Source of the DNA: Rhodosporidiobolus odoratus
Lineage: Eukaryota > Basidiomycota > Microbotryomycetes > Sporidiobolales > Sporidiobolaceae
Assembly (NCBI GenBank): GCA_034387635.1
Contig: JAOANU010000005.1
Location: forward strand, 930,001 to 994,000
Direction: 5' to 3'
Length of the DNA stretch: 64,000 bases
In this document: in pieces, positions 10,202 to 22,800 of the stretch
Numbering within the stretch: position 1 is the first letter of the stretch
Layout of the letters: each line of letters begins with the position of its first letter
Translations under genes and position numbers: made by a program
Notes under the pieces: model-generated
Told to the model about the DNA's origin: nothing
The model's database searches: none
Seen by the model: the letters and a program-made list of their open reading frames with translations, nothing else

Positions 10202-12804
10202 TTACTGCATGAGCCGGTAACTTGGGTGACGGTGACCAAGCTCCTTGATCTCCTCGTCCGCTCGGCCGTCGATGCGAGAATCACGGCGACCTGCTTCCCT
10301 TTGTTGGTTTTCCCAGCGGACGTAGGCGATGAGTCCGAGGGCGATGGAGGCAGCGCAGACGCTGCAGGCGACGTTGAAAGAGTTGCCGGGGATGTAACGG
10401 GGCTTGTACTGTGGAGGAGGAAGGTGGGCCGGGAGAGGGTGGCAGGAAGGGCAGAAAAGATAAACTTAAGTTAGTCCACCGTAATGGTAGGCATCGCAAA
10501 GATGGCGGGGTAGGCATACCTTCGGAAGGTACAGCCAGGTGCAGATCATAGAGCCGACCGACTATAGCAGAAGGCGAAAGTCAGCTCAGGTCAAAAGCGG
10601 GTGGAACGACAGGGAGACTGCCACGTACACCCCAAGCAGGAACGATGGCAGAAGTGACGGCTCGTGCAGTCGGCGAGCCGGAGTTGGCCGTCGCCCAGGC
10701 GAGGAAGAACGGACCGCAAGGCAGAGCACCCTGCAGGCAAATGGGAAGGAGGGTCAGCAGCCTGCTAATATCACCACATAGGGAAGAGAACCACTGAAAG
10801 GTACAAATGGAAGGAGGAGAGAAAACAACCGAGGGTAGGATCGGAAGGCAAAGAAGACTTACCGTGAAAGTAAGGAAAGAGGCGCCGTAAAGGACATGCG
10901 GGTTCGACGACGCGAGGAACATGATGTATCCGACGACAGAGAAGACACAGCTACCAGCGATGTAGATGCCATGTTTCTTCGTCTTCCAGGCGAAGTAGGA
11001 CACGAATACACTCCACACGGATGCAACGATGTAAGGCGGAACGGTGCGAAGCTGGGTCTCCGTGGTGGTGTAGGTGCCCAAGCCGGCAATAATGGTAGGC
11101 AAGAAGAGGGAAGTGCCTTGAACGATGACGTTGATGAAGGCATACTGCAAAGTGACAAAAGAGAGGAATTAGCCGAGCACTGCGAGGCGAGAGAGGACAG
11201 AGACGTACGCCAAGAGTACAGAGCCAGGTGAAAGGGTTGAGGACGGCCTTGAAGACGGCGCGGGTGGTTATCTTGTCATGTGTCTGGCCGAGATGCTCGA
11301 GGTTCAATCGCGCGAGGGCGACCTTCCTCTCTTCCTCGGTAAGGTAACGAGTCGTTTCTGGCGAGCCGGGCAAGGTGAAGAAGAAGATGATACCAAAAGC
11401 AGCGGTGATGGTGCCCTCCATGGCGAAGATCTATTCGGCAGGGTCTTGTTAGCAAGCGACTCGAAGGAATGAAAGAATACACCAACTTTTTGCCAGGTGT
11501 GCAGGCTGCCGATGCTAGCATTGAGGAAACCGGCGGCGAGGAGACCTCCAAAGGCTATTGATGGTGGTCCAGACGATCCGGCAGGTGAGTCAGGGGTGCA
11601 AAAGGGCGTAGACGTTCAGCCTCGAAGGAAAGCGACGAACCTCCACTCAGGCCAGGACCGAGAGACAGGAAAACGCCAATGCGGAAGCTGCAGTCAAGAA
11701 GATTCGTGAGCCACGTTCCGGCACAGACGTCTGTCCCACTCACGCTAGTTCATGTCGGCGATAGTAGGTGCTGCAGACATAGGCGATACCCGGGATGACT
11801 GTAAGGGTTCGAGATGGCAATCAGGAAAAGACAGCGCAGAGACGGGATGAACAGGACAAACGCACCACCACCCTCGACAATACCCAGGAGAATGCGCACG
11901 GCAAGGAAGTCTCCAAAGTCCTTGACCCATGCTGAGCCGATGGTGATGACGCCGAAGCAGAAACAGAGGAAAGCCAACCACCAGCTGCCCACCTTTTTCA
12001 AGATCAAGTTGGAGGGGACCTCGCCGATGATGTCTGAATGACGATTACGCGGAGAGACGTCAGTCTCAAGAAACGCAGGAGCAGCGAAGCGAGGACGGGT
12101 TGGGGAGCGGAGCGAGATCGAGTTGCGCAGAGGTGTGTGTGAATGCAGAAGAACAAGTTCCTCTGCTCCAGGGTGTACAAAAACAGGCGAGACTCACAGA
12201 AGATGTAGAAAACCATGAGCGCGACATTGTACTCTGCAGAAGCATGAGTCAGCTCGTCACGACTTGCATAGAACGCAAGAAAAGCGTCGACGAACCATAT
12301 TTCGGAACGCTGAGGTTGAGGTCCCGCGAGAAGCCAGCCACGTTGGCGTTACCGACGGCCTGAGGCGAGCAGAGCCATGGGGACATGCGAGAACGTCAGA
12401 ATTGACTAATGCGCAGGGACATAAGAAGAAAAAGCCGGAAAAGGGGTAGACAATGGTGAGGGGGAGCTGTGACGCACGGCGCGATCGATGAAGTTCAGGA
12501 GAAAGAGCTGCGGAGGAGACGGAGCATGAGCATGAAGGGCGACTCAGTCGGGCAAAATGGGGCACATACCAGAGTAACTTGGGGGAGGATGACCAGGTCG
12601 AGCTTTCGCAATAGGCGCTTCTCCGCGGCAGGGTCGACTTGAGCTTCAATTTGCTCAATCTGCGGAGGTGAAGAGCAAGGTAAGCAGAGCGAGAGATGAC
12701 AGCCTTCCCGACACGACGTTCAAAGAGTCGCGGCGAAAACGTACCCGCTCAATCTGCTCCACCACTGCCTTCTCGTCGGCGTATTCTGCGTAGGTCGGTG
12801 GCAT
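10202..12804 (-). CDS. MFS transporter, anion:cation symporter family (allantoate/nicotinate permease type), paralogue 1
   Basis: The start is at MPPTYAEYADEK and the stop follows HRHPSYRLMQ. The exons encode about 480-500 residues with 12 expected membrane segments. Family marks in order are: VDPAAEKRLLRKLDL before TM1, LLNFIDRAAVGNANVAG, VPSNLILKKVGSWWLAF, ITIGSAWVKDFGDFLAVRIL with LLGIVEGGG, FFFTLPGSPETTRYLTEEER in the central loop, GTYTTTETQLRTVPPY, and WATANSGSPTARAVTSAI. These match Dal5/Tna1/Fen2-type proton symporters for small organic anions such as allantoate, nicotinate or pantothenate. The substrate cannot be read from sequence. At least nine introns interrupt it. It is a neighbour, in the same direction, of a close paralogue starting at 15692, so this is a tandem pair. 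Confidence 0.85.
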
Positions 12805-13292
12805 TGTGTCAAGGTCGTGCGTGGCGTAGAGTAAGCGTGAGAGAGCGAAGCGCAGTGGGAAAAGGGAAGGGAGGCGTCGCCGAGACTGGGGCCACACAAG
12901 CCCTCCAAATCAAGCGCGGGGGAAGCCGGGGTGCGTTTTCCTGGAGTGCCTGGTGAGATCGCTCCTGCTGCAGGCAAAAGATCTCGCCGACGGAGCTGGG
13001 CGTGGGCGAGGCCTAGAAGCGACGGAAGAGCCGGAGAGACACAGGCCTTGACTCGGGTAAAGGTTGAGCGCAGTTGGTAGCCGCGATGTAGCCGGACAAA
13101 AGACCGGAGGGTCGACGGCGAAGACGGGCCCGAGAGGCACCGCTGGGATGATATGCTGCTCTATGTGCATATTGCTGTACAAGTCTAAGATGCACAGCGG
13201 TACTGATCATCCGGAAACAGACAAAGACAACGAGAAATTCCTGAGTGCGCACAAATCCCCCAACCCGTTCCCACCTTCGTCGGTCCTACCCC
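12805..13292. promoter_or_regulatory. Spacer between tandem MFS genes, promoter of paralogue 1
   Basis: This 488 bp spacer holds the 5' region of the MFS gene starting at 12804 and the 3' end of the next. No gene, RNA or clear regulatory motif was recognised. Confidence 0.45.
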
Positions 13293-15692
13293 TTATTCCA
13301 TGAATCGGTAGCTCGGGTGACGATGGCCCAGCTCCTTGATCTCCTCCTCCGTCTTGCCCTCGAGGATCCCATCTCGGCGGCCGGCTTCTCTCTGCTTGTT
13401 CTCCCATCGAACCCAAAGGACGAGAGATACGGCGAGGAGACCGGCAGTGACGCTGCACGCGACGTTGAGAGAGTTTCCGGGGATGTAGCGGGGTTTGTAC
13501 TGCAGCGGCAGGAAGAGGTGCCGAGCAGAAGCGAAGAAGAGGAAATGGTCAGTTCCCATTCTGGCCATGCACGGGAGCGATGGATGTCGGAAACAGAGCG
13601 GGAAGACTTACCTTGGGGAGATATACCCAGGGCGCGACCATAGAACCGATAGCCTGCGAAGTGTTGAGTATCAGCTCGGCGACTGCAGGAAGCAGAGGAA
13701 ATACGACGCACACCCCAGGCCGGGACGATCGCAGCTGTCACAGCTCGCGAAGTTGGTGATCCAGAGTTTGCAGTAGCCCATGCTACGAAGAGCGAGCCGC
13801 AAGGGATGGCGCCCTGTAAAGAAGAAATACGAAGGCTAAGTAGGCCGGACAGCGAGATCTCCAGGCAATCAGAGGGAACCTCGCAGCTAACACAGAGCCT
13901 GTCATGAGCAGGGAGAGAGAGTAACGTACCGTGAAGGTCAAGAAAGAAGCGCCATAAAGCACATGCGGGTTTGACGACGCCAAAAACATGATATACCCGA
14001 TAGTCGTAAGAACCAGACTTCCTGCAATATAGACACCATGCCTTTTCGTCTTCCACGCGCAGTACGAGACGAAAACTGCCCAGAGTGAGGCGATGACATA
14101 GGGGGGAACGGTTCGAAGTTGGGTCTCAGTCGTGGAGTAGTGGCCTAGGCCAGAGATGATAGTTGGTAAGAACAGGGATACGCCTTGTACGATGACGTTA
14201 AGGATAGAGTACTGTCATGGGCCGGAAGGGGATGTTAGGGCTTTTGCGAGCATCGGAATTCACGTCGGGAAGCGGAAAGAACGCACGTTCAAGGTGCAAA
14301 ACCACGTGAAAGGATTCAGGATAGCCCTGATGACAGACTGAGTCGTCGGTTTATCCTGAGTCTGACCGCCATACTCGATGTTGAGCCGCTGAACCGCGAG
14401 CTTGCGTTCTTCAGCGGTGAGGTAGCGGGTCGTTTCTGGCGGTCCGGGCAGGGTGAAAAAGAAGATGATTCCCATGCCAGCGGTGATGGAGCCCTCGAGA
14501 GCGAAGATCTGAGCCAAGAGAACATTCGAGTCAGCCTCGAACCCGGAAAGGGCCACTGCCCAGGGGCAAGCAGGCGTACCTTTTGCCAGGTGTGAAGGCT
14601 CCCGGCGTCAACATTCAGGAAACCGGCCGCGAGGAGACCACCGAAGGCTATCGAGTGTGATGGGGGTGGGCGGCGTAAAGGTGGTTGCGTCAAAATAGAC
14701 GAGGATGTGCGGAGTACGCGATCAGGAAGAAGCGGCCCGAATTGCGGTCAGCCACGAGGTAGCGATGACGAGAACAGGCATATGTACCTCCACTCAGGCC
14801 CGGACCCAAAGAGAGGAAAGTGCCGACACGGAATCTGAGGGGGGAAGAGGTGTGTGTCAACGAGCCATCCTTCAAGTGGCGGTCGAGAGTGTCCGAACGC
14901 ACGCAAGTTCGCTGCGGCGGTAGTAGGTACTGCAGAGGAAGACGATGCCAGGAATGACTGTTGGTCACAGGACGAGGCGGGGAAATGAGGGTAAGCCACC
15001 AACGCAAGAAGAGTCTCAGACAAGGCAAAAGAGACGCACCACCACCCTCGAACAGACCCAACAACAACCTTACAGCAAGGAAGTCCCCAAAGCTTTTGAT
15101 CCACGCCGAACCGATGGTGATGACCCCAAAGCAAAAGCACAAGAAAGCCAACCACCAACTGCCGACTTTCTTCAGAATGAGGTTTGAAGGGATTTCTCCC
15201 AAGATGTAGACGACGAAGAAGAGCATGAGGCCTATGTTGTACTCGTTCTTGGCGGCGTTGAGATGCAGGTCGGTGGAGAAACCGGCGACATTGGCGTTTC
15301 CGACGGCCTAAGCTCCAGCGCGATGCGTCAGGAACCGACAGATGTGTGACGAGTCGGGAGGGGAACGTACCGATCGGTCGATGAAGTTGAGGAGGAAGAG
15401 CTATGGAAGGAGAGTATGTCAACTGCAAGGTCGCTCCAGTACAAACAGGGTAGACTACGTACAACAGTCACTTGCGGAATAATAATCAAATCAAGCTTCC
15501 TCAATAGGCGCTTCTCTGCTTGCGGGTCCACCTGGTCCACAAAGAGTTTGTTCTATCAACGGAATGGTGAGTCAGCTTGGCGGTAAGAGGGTGTGAGGCA
15601 GTCGGACGGGGCAACGGAAGAGGAAGACGGACCTTCTCAGTCTGGCTCGAAACCGACTTTTCGTCGCTGTAGTCTGCTGAGCCGGACGACAT
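13293..15692 (-). CDS. MFS transporter, anion:cation symporter family, paralogue 2
   Basis: It is closely similar to its downstream neighbour. The start is MSSGSADYSDEKSVSSQTEK and the stop follows HRHPSYRFME. It shares VDPQAEKRLLRKLDLIIIPQ, VPSNLILKKVG-type IPSNLILKKVG, FFFTLPGPPETTRYLTAEER and SVGYIMFLASSNP-like segments, and many intron positions are the same. Differences lie mainly in loops and in the N-terminal tail, for example GGQTQDKPTTQSVIRAIL against GQTHDKITTRAVFKAVL. It is likely a plasma-membrane symporter for a related substrate. The conserved exon layout indicates a tandem gene duplication older than that of the oxygenases. The substrate is not determined. Confidence 0.85.
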
Positions 15693-16142
15693 TGTCGTTG
15701 ATCTGCGTGGGCAGCGAGAGAGAGAGAAGGAGGGAAGCGGAGAGATCACGAAAGCGGCCACACGCGATCAACCAAGACTGGCAACCGTACGGGGCCTCAA
15801 GCGGGTTCACCGCGGCCGGGCGAGGATCCGACAACATTCTCAATTCTGCTTTGGCTGCGCATCCCAAGAACCTGGAGAGCCGGGTGTGTCGTTGATGCAT
15901 CCGCGACATCCGGTGGAAGGTCCGTCCGGCGGCTTCCATGATGCGGCGGCAAGACGGACTTGCCTGCGAAGCGCCGAAGGGCGCCACAGGGAAATGCATG
16001 GTCCCTAGCGCATACGCAGCGGAGAATTTGCGACGTATAGATGCAGGGAGTGAAGGGCGATGCTGACACGGCCAAGTCGTAAAGGCGAAAGAGTCTTGCT
16101 GGCAGGAAAAAAATTCGAACAACGTACTATTGCAACAAAATA
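15693..16142. promoter_or_regulatory. Promoter of MFS paralogue 2 and 3' flank of VTI1
   Basis: This 450 bp region lies between genes on the same strand. Only short, unconvincing frames are seen. No specific site was assigned. Confidence 0.45.
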
Positions 16143-17247
16143 CTACCCGAACAGCTTACCAAAGAGGACGTACAGACTGCGACGGGAGGGAAACGAAAGA
16201 AAATCAGGTCGTGATATGAGACGGCAAGAAAAGGAGATTGAACGCACATAAGGAATACAAGGATACCAACGATAGCATAGGTAACAAGGCGTTGTGTTGA
16301 TGCTCTGCACACGATCGGCTGTAAGCGGCATTATTGACTGTTTGTAGGGAAAGAGCTTACGTTCGAATCATTTTCTTGATCGTATTTGACGCGCGGTCGA
16401 TCGAGTTGTCGGCGTCGTACAGCTGCAAGGCGAGGAGTCAGCTTGTTGAAATCCGAGTCAAGACCATCAGTGAACAGCATTACCGTATCTCTCGCGCGCT
16501 CGAGCGTGTCCCTCTGTGTCCGCAGGTTACTCAAAATGCCAGTTCCAACCTGTTCCGTCTCGAGGGCCATTCTATGCGAGTCCTCTAGCCGTTGCTGACC
16601 GTCCGCAAGCTTGTCGGTTGCGGACAGCAGACGAGCTCGTTGACCTGATGCGCCAGGGCCGGAGGGAGAGTCGGGACGGTCGAAGTTGGTGGAGGTGGGA
16701 ATGGAAACATGGTCGGCTCGTGATGAGGAGGAGAAGAGGTCGTCTCTGTCAGCTGTCGTGCAAAGCGTTCTCTGCACCGAAAGAAAGGGTCAGAAGCGGT
16801 GGCAAGAGAGATCAGGGAAGTGAGAATGTACAAGATCTGCTTTGTGTTTTCCTGCAGTTGCCTTGTGACCCCTTAGCTTCCCTTGCAGCTCTGCCTTGTC
16901 CCTATCAGCTGTCTGTACTTCAACTTCCATTTGCGCAATCTGCGGCAGACAAGCATGAGTGCGGTCCTGAGGATGATGCCAAGCAAGGAAAAAAGGAGAA
17001 AAAGGGGAGCGCACAATCTCGTCCGCCTCTTCCAGCTCGCGTTCTACCCGGCGGAAGAGTGCTCGGCGGTCGTCTATTCGTCTCACAGGTCGAGAAGATC
17101 AGCTGAAGGCTAGGCAAGGGAGTCGGCCCAGGGTATGGTGAACTAACCTCCAGGTGATGATATGGCTTCTGCACCCAGCTTGTCTGCCACGCCCTGAAAG
17201 ACGGCTTGTAGGTCTGTCTCATACTCGGTAAACACGGACGAGTCCAT
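16143..17247 (-). CDS. VTI1: Vesicle-transport v-SNARE (Qb) Vti1
   Basis: Vti1 is the Qb-SNARE used in Golgi, endosome and vacuole fusion. The start MDSSVFTEYETDLQAVF matches the family N-terminal helix. Exon 2 gives RRALFRRVERELEEADEI, then IAQMEVEVQTADRDKAELQG (Habc bundle). The SNARE motif runs from RLLSATDKLADGQQRLEDSH through TEQVGTGILSNLRTQRDTLE to LYDADNSIDRASNTIKKMIR. The tail anchor RLVTYAIVGILVFLI ends in LYVLFGKLFG. The zero-layer Gln expected of a Qb-SNARE is present in the EQVGTGILSNL region. Six or more exons are needed. The last intron separates LVFLI from LYVLFGKLFG. The linker between Habc and SNARE motif is Ser/Pro-rich. It is divergent from SPT2, 369 bp away. Confidence 0.88.
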
Positions 17248-17616
17248 CTTGGTGGGGTGCAAAGGTGTCGAGATGAGAGTTGGTTCAAGTAGTGGGGACG
17301 AAGGGGGAGACTGGGGCGTAGCCGGATTGGCGGTGGAGTACGTCGGTGTGTAGAGCGTCTTTCCCGGTATGCCTGTATGAGTCTTTAGTGCGGGTACGCA
17401 GAGCCGCGTGGACAAGTCGAGGCGAACCTCTTCTCCTCTCCTTCGCGCAACTCTCCTTCCCCTCGTATTCCTCTTAGCATCAGTCTGCTGTGACAGACTT
17501 CGAGAGGACAACTTCGCGTACCCCTACACCCATTCTAGTCTTACCTCGTTCCCTCGTCACCGTACTACCAACTCCTTGCAAGCGAGCCGACGTCGACTGA
17601 CGGCACGACGCCCACC
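17248..17616. promoter_or_regulatory. Divergent promoter region, VTI1 / SPT2
   Basis: This 369 bp region lies between two divergent ATGs. The side close to SPT2 is rich in C and T and in short ACC-type leader sequence just before CCACCATGA. No defined binding site was recognised. Confidence 0.5.
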
Positions 17617-19207
17617 ATGAACGTAAGCTCAGTCAAGCCTCGCATTCTACCGGAGAAGATGCGCTGACGTCCCCTTGATCCCATTCCAGTTCGCCGCCTT
17701 GATGAAGCAGGCCTCCGCCCAAACCGCTCAACAGCAAGCAGACCTCGCAAAGCAAGAAAAGCAACGCAAGGAACGCGAACGCGTCGAAAAAGCCGAAGCC
17801 GAACGCAAAGAGGCAGAAGCCCGTCGACTGGCGGACCAACGAAGAAAAGAACGCGAGGAGAGGCAGAAGAGGGATCAAGCAGCGGAGGAGAAGAGAAAGT
17901 TGGCGGCGGCAGTGCCCAAGACCAACAACCTCTGGGCTCTCAAGCAAGAAAGGAAAAAGAGGGGACTGGATCCGGATGGCAAGGAGGACCATCTCATACC
18001 TGGGTTTGCCAAGGTGCGCTCTTCCGTTTCTGCTCATCATGCGCATCCTGAGAGCTCACAACAGTCCCTCGCAGTCTGACACAACAGCCAAGTCCTCATC
18101 GAAGGCTGGCTCCAGCGATAGCAAGTCAAAAGCAAAGAGCAAGAGCACGGAGAAATCTGCCCCCACTCGCGAAGAAAAGATGCAGCGTCGCCGTGACAAC
18201 CTCTTCCGAGACGACGCCCCTTCCAGCGGTGCCTTCGCCCTCATCCGCGCCCAGAAAGCTAATGGCAGTGCATCCCCCCGCCCGTCAGGCTTGCCTGCAC
18301 CCCGCTCTGCCACCGCCCCATCTTCTTCTGCCGGTCCTTCTCGCCCCTCGCCGCGACCGTCTTCCCCTGCTGCCAAGCCCAAAGCGTCTACCTCCACTGC
18401 CACGTCATCCTCCCTTTCTCGCACTCCATCGGCGACTCCGGCCTCGGCCCCGCCCTCGACTGGAGGAACCGCCCGTGACCGCCTAAAAGCCGGAATCAAG
18501 GGAGGAAAGATGGACTTGCAGAAGCTGGGCACGGTGAAGCGGGACACTCGGACCATCGAAGAGATTGAGCGGGATATGCGGGCGAAGAAGGGGGATATAA
18601 ACGGGATTGGCAGCGCCAAGGGAAAAGAGAAGGAGAAGGAGACGAGTCGGACGTCTTCTATCTCTACTGCGGCTAGACCGAAGAACGGCACTGCGCGCCC
18701 TTCCACTTCTTCCACGTCAGCCACCCGTCCTCTCGCCTCTTCCACCTCAGTCTCCAAGTCCCGTCGTCGTTCCTCTTCCTCCTCCTCATCATCCGGATCC
18801 GGCTCCGACACCGAAACCTATTCCTCCGACTCCTCCACCTCCCGTGCCCGTCATCGTCACCGTAAGCGTCAGAAGCGCGACAATGGACGCGGGTCTTCTG
18901 GACTGAAAGATGATCAGAGAAACGCGATATGGAAATTGATGGGTAGGGATCGGAATAGGGACCTCGAGAGGGAGAGGGATAGATGGAGTGATGCCAGTAG
19001 TGATATGGAGGCTACTGGGGCGGATGTGCTCCGGGAGGAGAAGAGGGCGTACGTTCGACTGTTCCTCACAATCAAGCGGCGAACCAAAGACTGACGGTAT
19101 GCATTGCGCTGCGCAGCGCCCGAATGGCGGCCAAAGAAGACGCCGCAGAGCAAGAACGTCTTCGCCAGCACGCCGAAGCCAAGAAGAAGCGGCAAGGTGG
19201 CAAGTAA
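17617..19207 (+). CDS. SPT2: SPT2-like chromatin protein
   Basis: Spt2 is an HMG-like histone H3/H4 chaperone acting in transcription elongation. The ATG sits in a good context (CCACCATGAAC). Exon 1 encodes only Met-Asn, followed at once by GTAAGC. Exon 2 gives FAALMKQASAQTAQQQADLA and a long charged coiled-coil (RKERERVEKAEAERKEAEAR), ending NNLWALKQERKKRGLD. Exon 3 holds Ser/Pro-rich sequence, a poly-Ser run and the SPT2 domain core (LKDDQRNAIWKLMGRDRNRD, then REEKRA). Exon 4 ends MAAKEDAAEQERLRQHAEAK and a lysine-rich tail. The total is about 440 residues, somewhat longer than yeast Spt2 because of the low-complexity middle. The identification rests on the C-terminal core and the basic and coiled-coil architecture. 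Confidence 0.75.
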
Positions 19208-19632
19208 CCGACGTCGCATCCCCGCCTAGATGCAGCTTATCCGCCCTCGCCTCTCTCGCTCGATTTCTCCCTCTCGCCGCATCGCACCTCGTCGTGTCAC
19301 TTCTCGCATAGCATATCTCGTTTCCTTTCTCTCTCCCTCGCGTTCTTACTCATACCTTGTCGTCTCGCCTTTTCTGCTGCTTCTCCATGCCCGCCACCTA
19401 TTCGCACTCTTGCAACCCTTGTCAGCCCGTATCGTTCGATGTAACCCGACTTGCTTTGCATTCCTCGCGAACAACGCCGCAAAACTTGCGTCAGCTCGAG
19501 AGCGCGCCTCGACGGAAGGGAAGATTTCATAGTGACAAGCAGTTGAATCCGAACTCGGAGGAGGCGACAACAACTCGATTCCCTCCTTCCATTCCTGCCA
19601 CCACGCTACAAACTCCAGCCCAGAGCCTTGTT
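19208..19632. other. Convergent 3' region of SPT2 and PRP28
   Basis: This 425 bp pyrimidine-rich sequence holds the two 3' untranslated regions. No independent gene was seen. Confidence 0.5.
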
Positions 19633-19816
19633 TTACGCATCCTCGATATCCTGCGCCCGGCGTTTCATGGCGCTCGAAATCTTTTGTTGCGCGGCGGGGT
19701 GTTTGGCCAGGTCGGGAGCGAGGCGCGAGACGGGAGATTTCGAGATTTCTTGTTTCAGGTCGTAGCTGTTCGTCCCAGCCATCGTTGTTGGACAGCCGAT
19801 CAGCGACGAGCAGGAT

Positions 19817-19869
<53 letters not shown>

Positions 19870-22800
19870 GGGAGTGGGAAAGTAGGAAAAGAGTGCGAGA
19901 AGGAAGGAAAGAGACGAGATTATCGGAGAAGAAAAGGAAGAAAAAGGTACGCACAAGAGTTCCTCATCCGCCTCACTCAAAAACGTCACGGCCGTACCCG
20001 TCTTACCGGCCCTACCAGTCCTACCGATCCTATGAATATACGCCTCAATCGTATTACTCATTTGGAAATTGACGACGAGAGAAACGTCAGGAACGTCGAT
20101 ACCTCGACCGGCCAAGTCGGTCGCGACCAAGACATCGTTTTCTTTGTTTCGGATCGAGTTGAGAGCTGCTTCTCGTTGTTCTTGGTTTTTGCCAGAGTGG
20201 AGAGTGGTCGCGTTCCACTGTTTTTTTCCGCAACCAGGTGAGGTAGAGGATGGGGAATCAGTATGACATGCGGAGAGAGAGGAAGAGGAAGGGAGAACGT
20301 ACGCGAGCGCGTTGTAGGTCCTTCATGAGAACATCGGCACCCTTCTTTTGGTTGACGAAGACGATCATAGGTGGCTCGAAGCCGCCCGTGTTGAGGATCT
20401 CGATCAAGCGGGCCCTGGGGAAAGCGAGGAAGAGTCGTCGCATTAGCCCAAGTACATGTGGTGCGCCTCCCACGCAGACAAAGAATGTAGAGTGCAACGC
20501 ACTTCTTCTTCTCCTCACTATTGATCATCTCAACCCTCTGATCAACGGTATCGACCGCCTGACCGGCCACACCAATCGTGACGTTGGCAGGACGACGCAT
20601 GTACTTCTTGGCGAGACGTTCGACGGCGGGGGGCATGGTTGCGGAGAACATGACCTGCGCGGGCGGCGGGACGAATGGGCGACAACGCACGTCAGCAAAG
20701 GAGGAAGGCGGGGATTCGAGGTGAAAATGCGAGTGCGAAGGGACAGAGACGCACCGTCTGACGGTACATAGCCAAGCTAGTCCCCATCGCCTCCATTCCT
20801 TCCTCTGGCTGCAACACCATAGCCATCTTCTCCGGGTCCTCGGCATCCGCCGTATCCGGTTTCAGATTGTTGACCGGCAACGTATCCAAAATAAAGTTGA
20901 TCACCTCTTCGAAACCCAACGAAACCATTCGGTCGGCTTCGTCCATGACGACGTAGGTGCATTGAGCGAGAACGAGTACGCTGCGTTCGATACAATCTTT
21001 GAGTCGACCAGGAGTGGCGATGACGATTTCGGCTCCGTCTCGCATGTTGAACTGCTGTTCTTCAATCGCTTTACCACCGACAATCGACACACAACGGTAC
21101 CCGAGCACGCGGCAGAACTTGTTGGTCTCGGCTTCGATCTGTTGCGCCAATTCGCGAGTCGGGGCGAGGACGAGGGCGTAAGGACCGCGGCCACGGGTTT
21201 CTTCACTGAGAGGTGGGAGACGGGCAATGTAGGAAAGCATGGGGATGGTGAAGGCGGCGGTTTTACCGGAACCTACGGGGGTAGAGCGAGAGTAGGGGCA
21301 CAGGGTCAGCGCGGTTCTACTCTCCCAGGTCCAGGCTAGGAGCATCTGACATACCAGTCTCTGCAATACCGATCAGATCCCTGTTCTGAAGCCCAATGGG
21401 AATCGCCTGCCTCTGAATCGGACTAGGCTCCTTGTACCCGATCTCGTCAATCGCGTCGAGGATTTGTTTCGGGATGTTGGACTCGTCCCATGAGCGAAGA
21501 GGAAGGGGGATGTGACCGCCTGTACGGGTAAACGCGGGTCAGTCCTACCATTCGTAGCGCATACTCCTCGCTACCCTCTCGGGCCAGAAGCTCCTAAGCG
21601 GGACGAGCGAAGGAAAGAAACGCACCCCTGGCCGAAATGCTAAAGTCCTCCTTGAAGATCCTCCAATCCCTATCCTTCATCTCCTTCAACGACTTCTCAG
21701 TCCAATGCCTCTCATCCGCCTGACCCTTTGCTCGTTTCCCTCCCAGCTTCTCCACATCCGCCTCAAAGCCGGCCAGTCGACCTCGACCGTACAACCCGAA
21801 GCGGGGGACGAGGGTGGCGGAGGAGGCGGTGGTGGAAGAAGAAACGGCGGGGAGGTCGCGATCGTACTTTGAGTGTTTGGAGGGCTTGGCTGCGGAGGGA
21901 GGTGCGGCAATAGGGGCGTAGATGGGGTCGACTTCGTCGGCGAGAGTGTCGTCGGCCCGATCCCAGTCGAACTCGAGTTTCTGAAACCCGCCTTGTTGCT
22001 TCTTCGCGCGCTGTGCAGAGAAATAGACCGGGACAACGATCAGCGAATCTCCGCTCATGATGAATGCGGTGTAGCAGGGAGCAAGTCGAACTAATGTACG
22101 CACCTTTCGCTTATCCGGGGCTTTCGCCCCCAAGTACCTCGCCGCCTGCAAGTTCTGGTTCAACACCGGCCCCGCTGCTGAGCCAGACGAACCGCTGCTG
22201 TTTAGAGTAGCCATCTCAGCGAGTGTAAGCTTGCCCCGAGGCTCCTCGTCCTTCTTCGCCTCTTCTTCCTCTTCCTTGGCGGGGGGAGGAGGCGGGGGAG
22301 CGGCTTCTGAGGGAGGTGGGGGAGGTGGGTTCGAGGTGGGGATGTCGGCAGAGACGGAGGAGTGTGGAACAGGAGGAGGGGCAGCACCGTCGGGAAGTGC
22401 AGGGGAAGCTGGAGGTAGTTCGGTTGCGTTCCGAGGAGGGGTGGAAGAGTCGACAGTCATCGGTTCTGCCAAGGGGGTTCCTTCCTTCGCCTGACCGTTG
22501 ACACCTTCGACATCCAGAGCAGAGACGACTGCGCTGTCGGGCTTCTTGACCTCTGTATCCCTGTCCGCAATCGTCGGACCGGAAGGGGGTTGTTCTGTCC
22601 TTCCCCGTCCGTCCCTCGATGCGAATCTGTCGTCTCCCCTCCCGCCTCCACCTGCACCGTACCCTCCCCTTGCGCCTCCTCGTCCATAGCTCCCTCGTCC
22701 ACTGGGTCCCGACGGGACGCCCTCGTAGCCTGGTCGATCCGCAGCCGGACCAGAAGGGGGTGGCGGCCCGCCTCTGTCTCCTTGGTAGCCCAACCCTCCT

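Noticed and set aside
9914..10284. Minus-strand frames between CYB2 and the MFS gene
   Set aside because: They overlap the last MFS exon in another frame or lie in 3' untranslated sequence, and no family is recognisable.
7065..15692. A lactate-use gene cluster (CYB2 plus transporters)
   Set aside because: The two transporters belong to the allantoate/nicotinate symporter family, not the Jen1 lactate family, so adjacency alone does not support a pathway cluster.
19820..19867. CRISPR-like or satellite array
   Set aside because: It is a simple dinucleotide repeat with no spacers, inside an intron.
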